This document shows, in pieces, positions 10,731 through 21,962 of a DNA stretch of 64,000 bases (positions are counted from its first letter, which is position 1; each line of letters opens with the position of its first letter). Position numbers and translations under genes: made by a program. The stretch is from Pseudo-nitzschia pungens (taxonomy: Eukaryota > Bacillariophyta > Bacillariophyceae > Bacillariales > Bacillariaceae). The DNA lies in the NCBI GenBank assembly GCA_037355855.1, contig CM074758.1, positions 4,995,001-5,059,000 on the forward strand, written 5' to 3'. Under the pieces are notes generated by a model. It ran no database searches. It saw only the letters and a list, made by a program, of their open reading frames with translations, and had not been told where the DNA came from.

Positions 10731-12447
10731 CAACACGATTGGGATGACAATCCCGTATCTGATTCGGGCAAATCAAGCTGTGGGACAACTTGTCGCCAAA
10801 ATACAGTGCTTCGTGGAAATAAACCAACCAAACTTTCCCGTCGGGCGCTGTGTAGGCTGTTACACAGGTTCCAATAGGAATATTCTTGATTGGCTCGAGC
10901 TCAGGCGAAAAAAGGATGAACATCAGCGTGACTGACGACTTGGTCTTCAATCAGGATCATATTGTATGTACGATTCCTGCTGTAGACACTTTGCCTGTCG
11001 GGGTATTAACCTTGGTCTGTTGTTGCTGCTGTTACTGTACGGCAGAAACAAACTTGGTCGGATCAGGTGAATGGGGGTGTGATGGATTCCAGGGTGCGTC
11101 CCTTGTAGCAACCGCATGGTCACACGTCCACAATTGCTGATTCAGCTTGCTGAAATTTCAGGCTATTCAGCTTGCTGAAATTTCGGGCTTGCTGGATTCC
11201 AGGATGCATTTCCTCCTTCGTGGGGCGCCTGGAGGGGAAGTAGAAGACAACACCATTAAGCAACAGCTTAATATCCAGTGTTCGGAGTTCCTTCCGCTTC
11301 ATCTCCATCCGATGATTTGGAATCATACTGTCTTGGCGCTCGTCCACACGGTTGTGGCCATAATCCCTAATTGGGTTGGGACATATCAGGCTGTGCTGGA
11401 GCCTGTCCCCAAAATATAGAGTTTCATGGGAATAAATCAACCAAACTTTGCCCAATGGATCTGTCTAAGCAGTGACGCATGTCCCGATAGGAATGTTCTT
11501 CACTGGTTCATATCCTGGAAGGAAGGGGTGGACATCCACATGGGAGGTAACTCGGTCTTCCATAGAATTGTGTTGCAGCCATCAGCAGTTGCATCGGCAT
11601 GGCTATCCAATTCGCAGTTGGTCTCTTTCGGCCTTGCTGATCTTGCTGCTGGTACATCCACTTGATACATCAATGCTGAGACATATCGACGGCGCTACAC
11701 TCGTAACAGAGCCCGTCGTAGCAGGTCTACTATCAACGAGCGTCGTTGCTATCGCGCATAGCATGCTGCTCGTGTTTTACACAGGTCCACTGTGTACTAG
11801 GCGCACATGCCTTTGGTCATATCTTGTATCAGTCATCCTCATATTTACCACTCTGTATCCTCTATTGCTCCTTACGTTAGATCGTCTTCAGTTCAATGCG
11901 CCCTGTCTACTAACAATGCGCTGCGGGTCCGTGCTGCGCATGTTCCCTTGCTCCCGCCAATCCTTTTAGCTGCTGTAGGCTTCTCTCCTGTCAGGGCATC
12001 GATGTTGTTCTCTTGTTGCTGCTACTGCTCTTTCGCCGCAAAGACATACATAAACATCGTTGTCCCCGCTGTTCTTCAGGGAGAGAGGATCAATCGGTCA
12101 ACGCTGCGTCTAACATCCGCTGCGAATCCTCGTTGCTATCGATCCGTTGCTATGGATTTGGCTATCGATCCCTTACAGCACATCGTTTGCGCTTTCTTTC
12201 TCGTAGACCAGTCTTCGGGCACTACCGATGACACCTTTTCTTCTGTCACGAGAAACGATGGGCTTCTTGTTGAGGATACTGGTGGTTTCAGGGATACTTT
12301 TTGCAAATACTTGCAAACATGCAGGTCTTTCGGACGTAGAACGTCATAAACACTCAGATTCGATGTCTATAAGACAAACGTCATAAACACTCAGATTCGA
12401 TGTCTATAAGACATACAGGCCTTACAGCCTTCCATCCTTCCGGATCC
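10731..12447 (-). repeat. Left arm of a 1.7 kb palindrome
   Basis: Positions p here and 25018-p on the opposite strand match, giving arms 10731-12447 and 12571-14287 (1,717 bp each) around a 123-bp spacer. By comparing translations I found one difference (Leu versus Ser near 11570/13450). The arm carries the Copia protease region in antisense (DSHAD codons at 11593-11607, minus strand). Confidence 0.88.
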
Positions 12448-12570
12448 GTTCAATTGCATACGTCCATCCCTGTAAAGAACAGGATCTCTGGGTTTACCAA
12501 CTGTTGCGACTTGCTTTATAGAACCAGTCACTCTTGAACCCGCTGCATTCATGCAGAGATGGAGAAGTTT
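12448..12570. other. Palindrome spacer
   Basis: A 123-bp unique spacer between the arms, flanked on both sides by GGATCC. The outer arms next to it repeat AAACACTCAGATTCGATGTC twice on each side. Confidence 0.7.
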
Positions 12571-14287
12571 GGATCCGGAAGGATGGAAGGCTGTAAGGCC
12601 TGTATGTCTTATAGACATCGAATCTGAGTGTTTATGACGTTTGTCTTATAGACATCGAATCTGAGTGTTTATGACGTTCTACGTCCGAAAGACCTGCATG
12701 TTTGCAAGTATTTGCAAAAAGTATCCCTGAAACCACCAGTATCCTCAACAAGAAGCCCATCGTTTCTCGTGACAGAAGAAAAGGTGTCATCGGTAGTGCC
12801 CGAAGACTGGTCTACGAGAAAGAAAGCGCAAACGATGTGCTGTAAGGGATCGATAGCCAAATCCATAGCAACGGATCGATAGCAACGAGGATTCGCAGCG
12901 GATGTTAGACGCAGCGTTGACCGATTGATCCTCTCTCCCTGAAGAACAGCGGGGACAACGATGTTTATGTATGTCTTTGCGGCGAAAGAGCAGTAGCAGC
13001 AACAAGAGAACAACATCGATGCCCTGACAGGAGAGAAGCCTACAGCAGCTAAAAGGATTGGCGGGAGCAAGGGAACATGCGCAGCACGGACCCGCAGCGC
13101 ATTGTTAGTAGACAGGGCGCATTGAACTGAAGACGATCTAACGTAAGGAGCAATAGAGGATACAGAGTGGTAAATATGAGGATGACTGATACAAGATATG
13201 ACCAAAGGCATGTGCGCCTAGTACACAGTGGACCTGTGTAAAACACGAGCAGCATGCTATGCGCGATAGCAACGACGCTCGTTGATAGTAGACCTGCTAC
13301 GACGGGCTCTGTTACGAGTGTAGCGCCGTCGATATGTCTCAGCATTGATGTATCAAGTGGATGTACCAGCAGCAAGATCAGCAAGGCCGAAAGAGACCAA
13401 CTGCGAATTGGATAGCCATGCCGATGCAACTGCTGATGGCTGCAACACGATTCTATGGAAGACCGAGTTACCTCCCATGTGGATGTCCACCCCTTCCTTC
13501 CAGGATATGAACCAGTGAAGAACATTCCTATCGGGACATGCGTCACTGCTTAGACAGATCCATTGGGCAAAGTTTGGTTGATTTATTCCCATGAAACTCT
13601 ATATTTTGGGGACAGGCTCCAGCACAGCCTGATATGTCCCAACCCAATTAGGGATTATGGCCACAACCGTGTGGACGAGCGCCAAGACAGTATGATTCCA
13701 AATCATCGGATGGAGATGAAGCGGAAGGAACTCCGAACACTGGATATTAAGCTGTTGCTTAATGGTGTTGTCTTCTACTTCCCCTCCAGGCGCCCCACGA
13801 AGGAGGAAATGCATCCTGGAATCCAGCAAGCCCGAAATTTCAGCAAGCTGAATAGCCTGAAATTTCAGCAAGCTGAATCAGCAATTGTGGACGTGTGACC
13901 ATGCGGTTGCTACAAGGGACGCACCCTGGAATCCATCACACCCCCATTCACCTGATCCGACCAAGTTTGTTTCTGCCGTACAGTAACAGCAGCAACAACA
14001 GACCAAGGTTAATACCCCGACAGGCAAAGTGTCTACAGCAGGAATCGTACATACAATATGATCCTGATTGAAGACCAAGTCGTCAGTCACGCTGATGTTC
14101 ATCCTTTTTTCGCCTGAGCTCGAGCCAATCAAGAATATTCCTATTGGAACCTGTGTAACAGCCTACACAGCGCCCGACGGGAAAGTTTGGTTGGTTTATT
14201 TCCACGAAGCACTGTATTTTGGCGACAAGTTGTCCCACAGCTTGATTTGCCCGAATCAGATACGGGATTGTCATCCCAATCGTGTTG
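12571..14287 (+). repeat. Right arm of the palindrome (sense Copia protease region)
   Basis: Mirror of 10731-12447. In this orientation the Copia segments continue in sense into 14288-17640, so the right arm is likely the original and the left arm the inverted copy. Confidence 0.85.
13380..13898 (+). pseudogene. Copia protease segment, copy 1, degenerate
   Basis: This resembles the aspartic protease region of diatom CoDi-type Copia polyproteins. ELDSHADATADGCNTI is at about 13405-13450, where DSHAD replaces the classical DSG active site. Further on, GKVWLIYSHETLYFGDRL and HSLICPNPIRD are the conserved block just after the protease in this family. Between them a TAG (13551-13553) replaces a Tyr codon present in copy 2 (YTAPDGKVW) and frames shift, so no protein can be made. 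The mirror copy is on the minus strand in the left palindrome arm. Confidence 0.6.
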
Positions 14288-14460
14288 ATGAGACGCCCCG
14301 ACAGTACAACCACAAGCCCAGTCACTCTACCCATATTGACAACTCCGATCCTGAAGATCCCCGTGCGGGACACCCCCTTGACATCCAGCCTATGCTTGAT
14401 GGGGTCGTGTCCTACTTCCCTTCCCACATGAGATGGCCACATGCGATCATGTCGTTGCAA
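14068..14460 (+). pseudogene. Copia protease segment, copy 2, degenerate
   Basis: SPELEPIKNIPIGTCVTAYT and GKVWLVYFHEALYFGDKL, then HSLICPNQIRD, parallel copy 1 about 600 bp upstream, so the post-protease block is duplicated in tandem. The last part is DIQPMLDGVVSYFPSHMRWP, typical of the block leading to integrase. The frame is lost near 14460 and the homology continues in another frame (14463-14918). Codons up to 14287 lie within the palindrome arm; beyond that the sequence is unique. Confidence 0.55.
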
Positions 14461-14462
14461 CT

Positions 14463-14918
14463 CGAGACGTCCCTTGAAACCCGAAGAGCAAGAAGTTCGA
14501 GCAAGCCGAAAAAGCTATCGACGGCTCTCATCCGTTGAACCCTACGGTGTCTGTCCTTCGCGCGGAGCCGCCCATCGCGTCCGCGCCGACCAAGAAGCAG
14601 TCCCAGAAGTCCAACAACCGCAAGTTGGGGCCCGTCGAAACACGGTCCAATTTCAGTCCCCATTTGTACGACAAGCCTCTTCGGAGCGACGGGCTGATCC
14701 TACCACCGCATGATTCCTATGAGAAGTACAAGCAGTGGAGTCTCCAGCAACTTTGTAACCGCCATGATCTGACCCCATGTGCGATTGCATCTGACTCCCG
14801 CCTATCTTCTCTCTTTTCGGGCGATTCCTTGAAGACTTGCGGGGACGATGTAGACGAGGATTCAGTACCAAGTCTTACAATCAACGCCCTGCATACCCCT
14901 CTGTACGAGCGCGCCTAA
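14463..14918 (+). pseudogene. Copia linker with a TGA in place of a likely Trp
   Basis: The frame reads RDVP, TGA (14475-14477), then NPKSKKFEQAEKAID, where CoDi-type proteins usually have a Trp-Asp/Asn-Pro motif; TGA therefore probably replaces TGG. The frame then stays open through a variable linker to a TAA at 14916. No catalytic motif lies here. It is a remnant of the polyprotein between protease and integrase. Confidence 0.45.
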
Positions 14919-14942
14919 AACAACGGACGCGAGCGTTTCGAA

Positions 14943-15695
14943 TTGGATCCCCGTTGTAAGGAGTCTGATTCTCCCGTCTTCCTGTCAGCCGTTTACAAGC
15001 ATGTCAGATGGGACGATGCAGTCGAACCAGTCGATCCCGAGCTCGACACTATCGCCAGACGAGCCAAGTGTGGTCCGACGATTGACACCGAACGATACTG
15101 CAAGATTGACTCCGACAGTCTGTCCAAGATTTGGGATGTATCCCCGAGAAAGGCTACGGATACCCTTCGAGTCACGACCCAGAAAGGCTTCCGCAACCCA
15201 ATGCACCCCCTTGTCCGCCGATTGCCAACGCAGAGCTTCAGAAACAAGTGCATTGCGGCTGGCAAATGGCATACCGATGTCAGCAAGAACCATATCCACC
15301 AGACCTTCATCCAGCCAAGATGTCCCTTCCAGAATCGCGCGGAGCTCAGCATCGGCCATATCAGCAGAAGCATCTGCAAGAAGAACGGCCCGGAAGAGCA
15401 GAAGCATCTGCAAGAAGAACGGCCCGGAAGAGATCCCCCAAGCTTTTGTGGGCCTTCTGCGGGGAGCTTGTTGCTGCAATCTGACAACGCACAGCTTCCA
15501 GTGATCCTACGACGATGGGACGAACGCCGTTCGAGATGGTACATGGGTACATGCCAGATATATCTCTGTACCAAGCCCATGAATGGTATGATTTCGCCTA
15601 TTAGGTTGATCTCTCTGATGGGATCGAGAAGCTGGGACGATGGCTTGGCCCGTGCAGTGATCAATTCGGAGGCAGAGATTGCCACTGGATTCTGA
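14943..15695 (+). pseudogene. Copia pre-integrase remnant
   Basis: LSKIWDVSPRKATDTLRVTT followed by QKGFRNPMHPLVRR matches the conserved pre-integrase block of CoDi-type Copia elements. Downstream the similarity fades in this frame and a 40-bp block containing GCAGAAGCATCTGCAAGAAG is duplicated at about 15363 and 15399. The integrase D-D-E core is not recognisable, so this part is deleted or too eroded. Confidence 0.5.
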
Positions 15696-16204
15696 ACGAG
15701 ACGGCCATGCCTGTAAACACTAACACAGTCCGTGCTGTAACTGAAGAAGAATGGCGTTCACATGACGTCAAGCGTTATATGGACTCATTTGACCAAGCAG
15801 TGGAATCCAAGATCGGGGACAAGGTTGAGGATACTGATGTGAAGTTCCAAGCCACCTACCCTGATCCCCCTGCGGAGTTATTTGAAGGACACCAAGAAAG
15901 GTGGGAGCTCGCTGAGCCGGAAGCTTCCATTCCAGATGTTGACAATCTCATACCTGATGGGTATGACTATGATGAGTATATTGGTAACAATGTGATGATC
16001 AAGAAGGGCGACGAACGACTACGGTGTGTTGTGAAGAATCGCTCTGCTGATCTTAATGGCAATCCGATTGGCAAGAGGAATGATAACCCTATCTTTGATA
16101 CCCGAATGTATGACTTGCAGCTCCCTGATGGTACGGTGGAGCAGTACACTGCAAATATCATTGCTGGGAGCGTGTTCAGTTCTACCAAGGAGCCCTCAGT
16201 ATAA
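15696..16204 (+). pseudogene. Copia integrase-RT linker remnant
   Basis: VRAVTEEEWRSHDVKRYMDS and further YDEYIGNNVMIKKGDERLR with DGTVEQYTANIIA match the chromo-like linker between integrase and reverse transcriptase in diatom Copia polyproteins. The open frame runs 15707-16204 and the homologous sequence starts slightly upstream of its first ATG. It ends at a TAA, after which no RT motif is found. The segment is the best-preserved part of this element. Confidence 0.6.
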
Positions 16205-17206
16205 GGACGTTCAAGGAATGCACAGCAGGGACGTGTGGTCTCTGTTAGAGGTGGAGCGCCGACGCTACAGCAAAGCATGCGTACGCTCATATGATTGGGG
16301 CCGCCGCAAGTGAACTAAACAGTGATTGAGTACGAGCCTTGCAAGAAACAAGCCTGTATATGTGGAATGATACCGATACGGGGACATGCTGTCCCTGTTA
16401 CAGGTTGAATACTAGTAGGCTGAACAATGGAAGCGCAACGGAATTGCTTGCAACATGAAAGATAGCGGCGTTGCGCACAGAACAGACGATTACAAGCAGC
16501 ATCGAAGTTGACACGAGACGGGCAGCTAGTCGAGCGCATGGTAAATGCTCGTACGAAATGTAAGACATAGCAGCGCCTCAGGTACTTCGGATGATGTTGA
16601 ATGGCTACGACGATCCAATCGCCACGAGTTACTCTACGGATGACGCTGACGCCAATCGCCACGAGTTACTCTACGGATGGGACTGACGCCGATTGCTACG
16701 AGTTACTCTACAATTGACGCTGGTTCCCACGAATTGTTACTCTATGGACGGCGCCAACCTCTACGATAGATTGGATGTATCGATTGAATGTATCGATCGA
16801 AGAATATTCAATTCAGTCTAACGCGAGGACCGAACTATTCAGTCCAGAGACGTTTGATAATATGAATACAGCACTGCTGTTCCGGGGACAACAACCAAAC
16901 GAATGAAATCGCAATCCCGTTACAGGAGCAGCATGGTTCGAATACATGATCTACGAACCTATACGATCTACGAATCAGGAGCTGCTGTTCCGACGACAGT
17001 ATTACAGAAGCCGACAGGGTCTGCTGTTCGAAAGACAGTATGACAGGGCAAGCAGCATGATTCGAATTGCCGCATGATTTGGATTGATGCTAAGAAGTGA
17101 CAAGCGATCCCATGCAGACTATTGGAATAGTTCCGTGTTGGAGAGCTTGCTCACGATCGAACGAATGAACGAGTTGCAGGAGCAGCTCCCAGAATGAACA
17201 ACTGAA
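16205..17206. other. Deleted RT region: non-coding with short repeats
   Basis: Where reverse transcriptase should be, only repeats such as GCCACGAGTTACTCTACGGATG (three copies, 16620-16720) and CTGCTGTTCCG-type words occur. I see no VDD motif on either strand. Confidence 0.5.
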
Positions 17207-17638
17207 ATGAAGAAACGATTTATAATAGGAGACCGAGTGGAACAGTGGCAGTTATACTGTTCCGGGGACAGCTTATTCACGAACCATGTCCAAGAATTAA
17301 CAATGACCAAGTTCGGGGACCAGTATGGTCCAACAGCAACCAGTTCGGGGACCGGTATGGTCCAGATGAACTGGGAGCTCCGGATGATGGGTGTGCCTAT
17401 ACAAGGATCTACCAATGTATTATGTGACAACGAGTCTGTTGTTAAGAACACTACCAGGCCCGAGAGCCCTTGCAACAAGAAGCACAACAGCGTTGCATAC
17501 CACAAGACAAGAGAGTCTATTGCTGCTGGCACAATCCGAATTGCAAAGGAGCTTGGCGAGACCAATGTTGCTGACTTATTCATCAAACTGTTGAATGGTC
17601 CAGCTTTGAAAGCCCACTGCGCTCGATGCATATGGTAA
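17207..17638 (+). pseudogene. Copia RNase H C-terminal remnant
   Basis: ELRMMGVPIQGSTNVLCDNE and SVVKNTTRPES, then KKHNSVAYHKTRES and GETNVADLFIKLL, are the conserved C-terminal RNase H block of CoDi-type Copia elements, including the DNE acidic motif and the ADLFxKLL end. The N-terminal part of the domain and all of RT are missing. It lies 830 bp left of the right terminal repeat. TTCCGGGGAC words begin inside it and recur to 18467. Confidence 0.65.
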
Positions 17639-18466
17639 TTGCTCCAGCTGCAATAATTGAGGTACTTTGATCTCTGGCAAGCAGTGTGGACGCAATCTGT
17701 TATTTCGACGTCCCGGGGACAATGGTCCCGGGGACCTTAATGGTCTAATGTTGAAGAGCCACTGCGAACACTGCATGTGGTAAGAATTACTGCTTAGCTG
17801 CATTATTTGGGATACATGTGTCCCTGACAAGCAGCTCGGACGCAACGGTTTTTTCGAAAGCAGTCAATTTCGATTTCGATTACGAGTTTTCCAATCGCAG
17901 CAGATTTTGATTTCGATTTCGATTACGAGACTTTCTTTGATCGCAGCGGATTTCGATTTCGATTGAAACCTTATTTCGATTGCAACTTTATTCGATTGCA
18001 ACCTTGTTTCGGACGCAATTTTTTTTGGACGCAATCTGTTTCGGAAGCAACCTTTTTTTCGAACGCTCCGATCTTTGATCTTGATTCGGATTTGATTATA
18101 TGTTATATGCTGGGAGTCTCCGGTACACCGGTTCCGGGGACTATAAACTTGAAAGACAATAGGCTGATTGATCTGTCCTTGTATGTGTCAAGGAATCGGA
18201 CCAAGGGCAAAACGTCCTATGGTCCAACCCCCTCTTTTTTTGTACTACGAATCAGCCGGGCCTCTGATAGAAGAAACTGCAATATTTGATGCAGTTTGAC
18301 CTCTGACAAGTTATATGGACACATCCCTGAATTCTGTTATGATCCATCCAAGTGTCCTGGTACAACAAGCAAGAGTATTGGTGTTTCCCTGGGAATATCT
18401 GTTTCCGGGGACTGGTATAGTTGCTCAGTTGCTCATTACAGGACTACTGGTATGAATCACGGGGAC
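17639..18466. other. Non-coding 3' region with GATTTCGATT and CCGGGGAC repeats
   Basis: Positions 17860-18070 are built from GATTTCGATTTCGATTACGA. The word CCGGGGAC or CGGGGAC occurs about eight times between 16880 and 18466, the last directly before the terminal repeat, where a polypurine tract would be expected. No gene. Confidence 0.55.
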
Positions 18467-19349
18467 TATGAAGATATTCAAGGTGGTGCTATGATCTGTG
18501 CTAAGGCCCCTGTGTAGGAGAGTGTACTGGGGCTACAGGCAGCAGCCTCCAGTAACTGACTAACAGGTGCTGGGCTGAGTGCTAGAGCTGTGTGCTAAAT
18601 GGTTAGCAACAGGCTTAGCAACAGGCTTAGCAGCAGACCTATATCCTACTATCCTGTTTAGTATGGATGCTAGCAGAGTTTACTAGGGTCGCCGTGTACG
18701 ATTTGTACCAATCGTACGTACCCCGAGTAAAGCACCTTTTTATGGTGTAGCTAAATGCTACAGGGTTAGGGTTGCTAAGGCTACGAGATACTGATGGTGC
18801 TAACCTACCATAATATCATGCTAAGATACGATGCTACCGCCGGGGTCGGGTCATTGGTGTATAATATGTACCATGACTGGATGCCCGGCCCAAACAGTTA
18901 TCAAACGTGCTAGCATAAGTGAGCTAGCACACGATTCGGTCTAATTAATTGGAGGTACCTACGATACTCCGATACGGGACGCTACTCGTAGGGTACAGTA
19001 CCAGAGCTACAGGAGTTCTGTTATTATACGAGTTAGCGAGTTAGCGAATCGATGTCACGATACAGAGCTGAGCGCTTTGGCTCAGCTCCTTTCACTCTTT
19101 TCTTTACACTCTAAAATAGACGCCTATCATGCCCTCCCCTTTCGATCGATTCCGATGTACCTCTAGGGAAGTGCCTTGTATTGCCTAAGTGTATGCAATA
19201 GACCTTGAACGGTCCACTGTAGACTCACGATTTGCCAGGACTTTATGTATTGTTATTGTTAAGGCTTTCCCCTATTTTTAGGCCAGTATGAAACAGTTTA
19301 TATCTACGAGTCGTTCCCCGAAGACCGCTGACGAGCGGATATCAACGCA
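18467..19349 (-). repeat. Right 883-bp terminal repeat (R1, reversed)
   Basis: Nearly identical to 9412-10294. I noted one difference (GGAGG preceded by ATTAATT instead of ATTAATC near 18950). Its end GATATCAACGCA is followed by GGAT, matching the left flank of the unit. Confidence 0.8.
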
Positions 19350-19353
19350 GGAT

Positions 19354-19616
19354 ACTAGGTCTGTTGCTAAGCCTGTTGCTAAGCCTGTTGCTAAGCCTGT
19401 TGCTAAGCCTGTTGCTAAGCCTGTTGCTAAGCCTGTTGCTAAGCCTGTTGCTAAGCCTGTTGCTAAGCCTGTTGCTAAGTGTTTAGCATACAGTTTAGCA
19501 TAAAGCCTAGCATCCTGTAAACAGTTACTGGAGGCTAGTAATACCTGTAGCCTCAGTACAGTTCTCTACACAGGAGCCTTAGCACAGTCCATAGCACCAT
19601 CTTGGATATCTTCATA
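19354..19616 (+). mobile_element. 3' LTR of the gag element, right part, with expanded 12-bp repeat
   Basis: This continues the R1 LTR broken at 9411 and ends at GATATCTTCATA, like the complete copy at 41685. It contains about ten units of the 12-bp repeat CCTGTTGCTAAG (19364-19480), against five in the 40793 copy and three in the 883-bp copies. A frame of repeated VAKP crosses it but is a repeat artefact. Confidence 0.65.
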
Positions 19617-20456
19617 GAACAGGATGTTAAGCAGGATGCTCAGCAGGATGCTCCTGGGCCCTGTTTGTAGAATTTGTACCACATCTATATACCCCAGTTC
19701 TTAGCAGATCAATATTGGGTGATTTACAGGATGCTAACTGATGAACCGAACCGTACTGGGCTAAGGGGGATAACTGATAGCTAAGGGAGATAGTGAACAG
19801 GATGCTAAGCAGGATGCTGGACCCTTCTAGTAGAATTTGTACCAGATCTACATACCCTATCTCTTATTAGATCAATATTATAAAATATTCAGTGTGCTAT
19901 CCTCTGATAAACCGAACTGTACTGCTGGGCTAAGGGGGATACTGAACAGGGTGCTCCTCAGCAGGATGCTGGGCCCTGTATGTAGAATTTGTACCAGGAG
20001 ATGTACTACATGCCCCAGTTCTTGTCAGATCAATATTGGGAGATCTACAGGACGATGCTAACTGACAAACAGAACTGTACTGTGCCATGGGTGATACTGA
20101 ACAGGAAGATGTTAAGCAGGATGCTGGTGGACCCTTCTGGTAGAATTTGTACCAGCAGATGTACATGCCCCAGTTCTTATCAGATGAATATTGGGAGATC
20201 TATAGGGTATGCTAACTGGTGATGAACCAACAAACTGGTGTACTGTGCTAAGAGGGATAGTACTAGTGAACAGGATGTTAAGCAGGATGCTGCTGGACCC
20301 TGTTTTACCAGATATACATGCCCCAGTTCTTAGCAGATCAATATTGGGAGATCTATACTAGGGGGTGCTAACTGATAAACCGAACTGCTGTACTGTGCTA
20401 AGTGGGATAGTAGTGAACAGGATGTTAAGCAGGATGCTGGACCCTGATTTAGTACT
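19617..20456 (+). repeat. R3 tandem repeat, about 150-bp unit, five units
   Basis: Units share AGCAGGATGCTGG, AGAATTTGTACCA, CCCCAGTTCTTA and CAGATCAATATTGGGAGATC, with anchors at about 19707, 19867, 20030, 20187 and 20338. The gag element appears to have inserted into such an array, since one unit lies on its far left side (781-890). Confidence 0.75.
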
Positions 20457-21108
20457 ACTACGTCTAATAACTGTCACGCGACCCAACGCGACCCAACGCG
20501 ACCTATTTTCCAGAAAATCAAGCCTAAATTATGCCACGCGCAACCTTAACCTTGATTTTCGCGAGGTTTCTTCCAAGTTTTTCGCAACCCCCCCCACCTC
20601 GCGACAAAAATACGTCTAATAACTGATTTTCGACCATTTTGACCCAGGCTTGTCGCGTACGATTTGTACCAGTTGTACATACCCCGGGTATAGCATCGTC
20701 CGCATTAATACAGTGTAGCTGAGTGCTACAAGGTTAGGGTTGCTAATGCTACGAAATACTGGAGATGCTAACCTACCATGCTACCATGCTAAGATACTAT
20801 GATACCGCCGGGGTCGGGTCACTGGTGTACAATATGTACTATGACCGGACGCCTGACCCAAACAGTTAACGCGCTAGCACACCTTTGAATTTACGAAGTA
20901 CTTCGTAATTAATAAGGAGCGGAGCTACGCCACTACGCTACTCCGTACACTACGCTACTCTGTACGCTACCCGTACAATACAGTACTGGAGCTACAGAGC
21001 TCTATTATCTACGAGTTATCGGAACGATACGATACAGAGCTGAGCTGCGCTGATCCCCTGTAGCGCTGTAGCGCTGTATCCCCTCCATCCCCTGCAGCGC
21101 TGTAGCAA

Positions 21109-21245
21109 CAACGCATCGATAATACAGGGGGGGAGGGACAGCAAGCAGCAGCAACGCGTCGATAATACAGGGGGGGGGGGACAGCAAGCAGCAAGCAGCA
21201 GCAACGCGTCGATAATACAGGGGGGGGGACTGCAAGCAGCAAGCA
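21109..21245 (+). repeat. ACGCGTCGATAATACAG minisatellite, three units
   Basis: Three units of the same minisatellite as at 2105, with longer G-runs of nine to ten. Confidence 0.85.
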
Positions 21246-21677
21246 GCTCGTAGCGATACTGCAGCGCTGTAGCTCTAACTCCAAAGATACTAGGGTTGTG
21301 GCGTACGATTTGTACTAGTTGTACGTACCCTTGGTATATTATCCGTACTAATACAGTGTAACTGAGTGCTACGGTCTAAGGTTAGGGTTGCTAATGCTAC
21401 GAAATACTGGAGATGCTAACCTACCATGATACCATGCTAAGATACTATGCTACCGCCGGGGTCGGGTCATTGGTGTATAATATGTACTATGACCGGATAC
21501 CTGACCCAGACAGTTACCCAACGCGCTAGCACACCTTTGAATCTAATTAAGCGGAGCTACGCTACGCTACTCCGCACACACTACGCTACCCGTAGAATAC
21601 AGTACTGGAGCTACAGAGCTCTATTATCTACGAGTTATCGGAACGCTGTCACGATACGATACAGAGCTGAGCTGCGC

Positions 21678-21962
21678 TCATCCCCTGTAGCGCTGTAGCG
21701 CTGTATCCCCTGCAGCGCTGCAGCGCTGTATCCCCTGCATCGCTGCAGCGCTATATCCCCTGCAGCGCTGTATCCCCTGCAGCGCTGTAGCGCTGTATCC
21801 CCTCCTGTAGCGCTGTATCCCCTGTAGCGCTGTATCGTAGCGCTGTATCCCCTGCAGCGCTGTTGCGCTGTATCCCCTGTAGCGCTGTATCGTAGCGCTG
21901 TATCCCCTGTAGCGCTGTATCATAGCGCTGTATCCCCTGCAGCGCTGTAGCGCTGTATCCCC
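21678..21962. repeat. GTAGCGCTGTATCCCCT short tandem array
   Basis: About fourteen irregular copies of a 16-17 bp unit containing the palindrome CAGCGCTG or TAGCGCTG. One open frame rich in QRYRGYSAT on the minus strand reflects the repeat. Confidence 0.8.

Larger units (their letters stand above)
9412..19349. mobile_element. 9.9 kb LTR-type unit nested in the R1 LTR, body rearranged
   Basis: Two 883-bp direct repeats bound this unit (9412-10294 and 18467-19349); I saw only one base difference between them. GGAT lies immediately left of the first (9408-9411) and right of the second (19350-19353), consistent with a 4-bp target duplication. Outside the unit the R1 LTR continues at 19354. The interior contains a giant palindrome and degenerate Copia pol segments in the order protease, pre-integrase, linker, RNase H on the plus strand. 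The terminal repeats are R1 in reverse orientation, opposite to pol, so the body appears rearranged after or before insertion. INT core and RT are not recognisable. Confidence 0.6.

Noticed and set aside
11807..13211. Two identical 180-codon frames on opposite strands
   Set aside because: They are mirror images caused by the palindrome and are antisense to the recognisable Copia protease segment.
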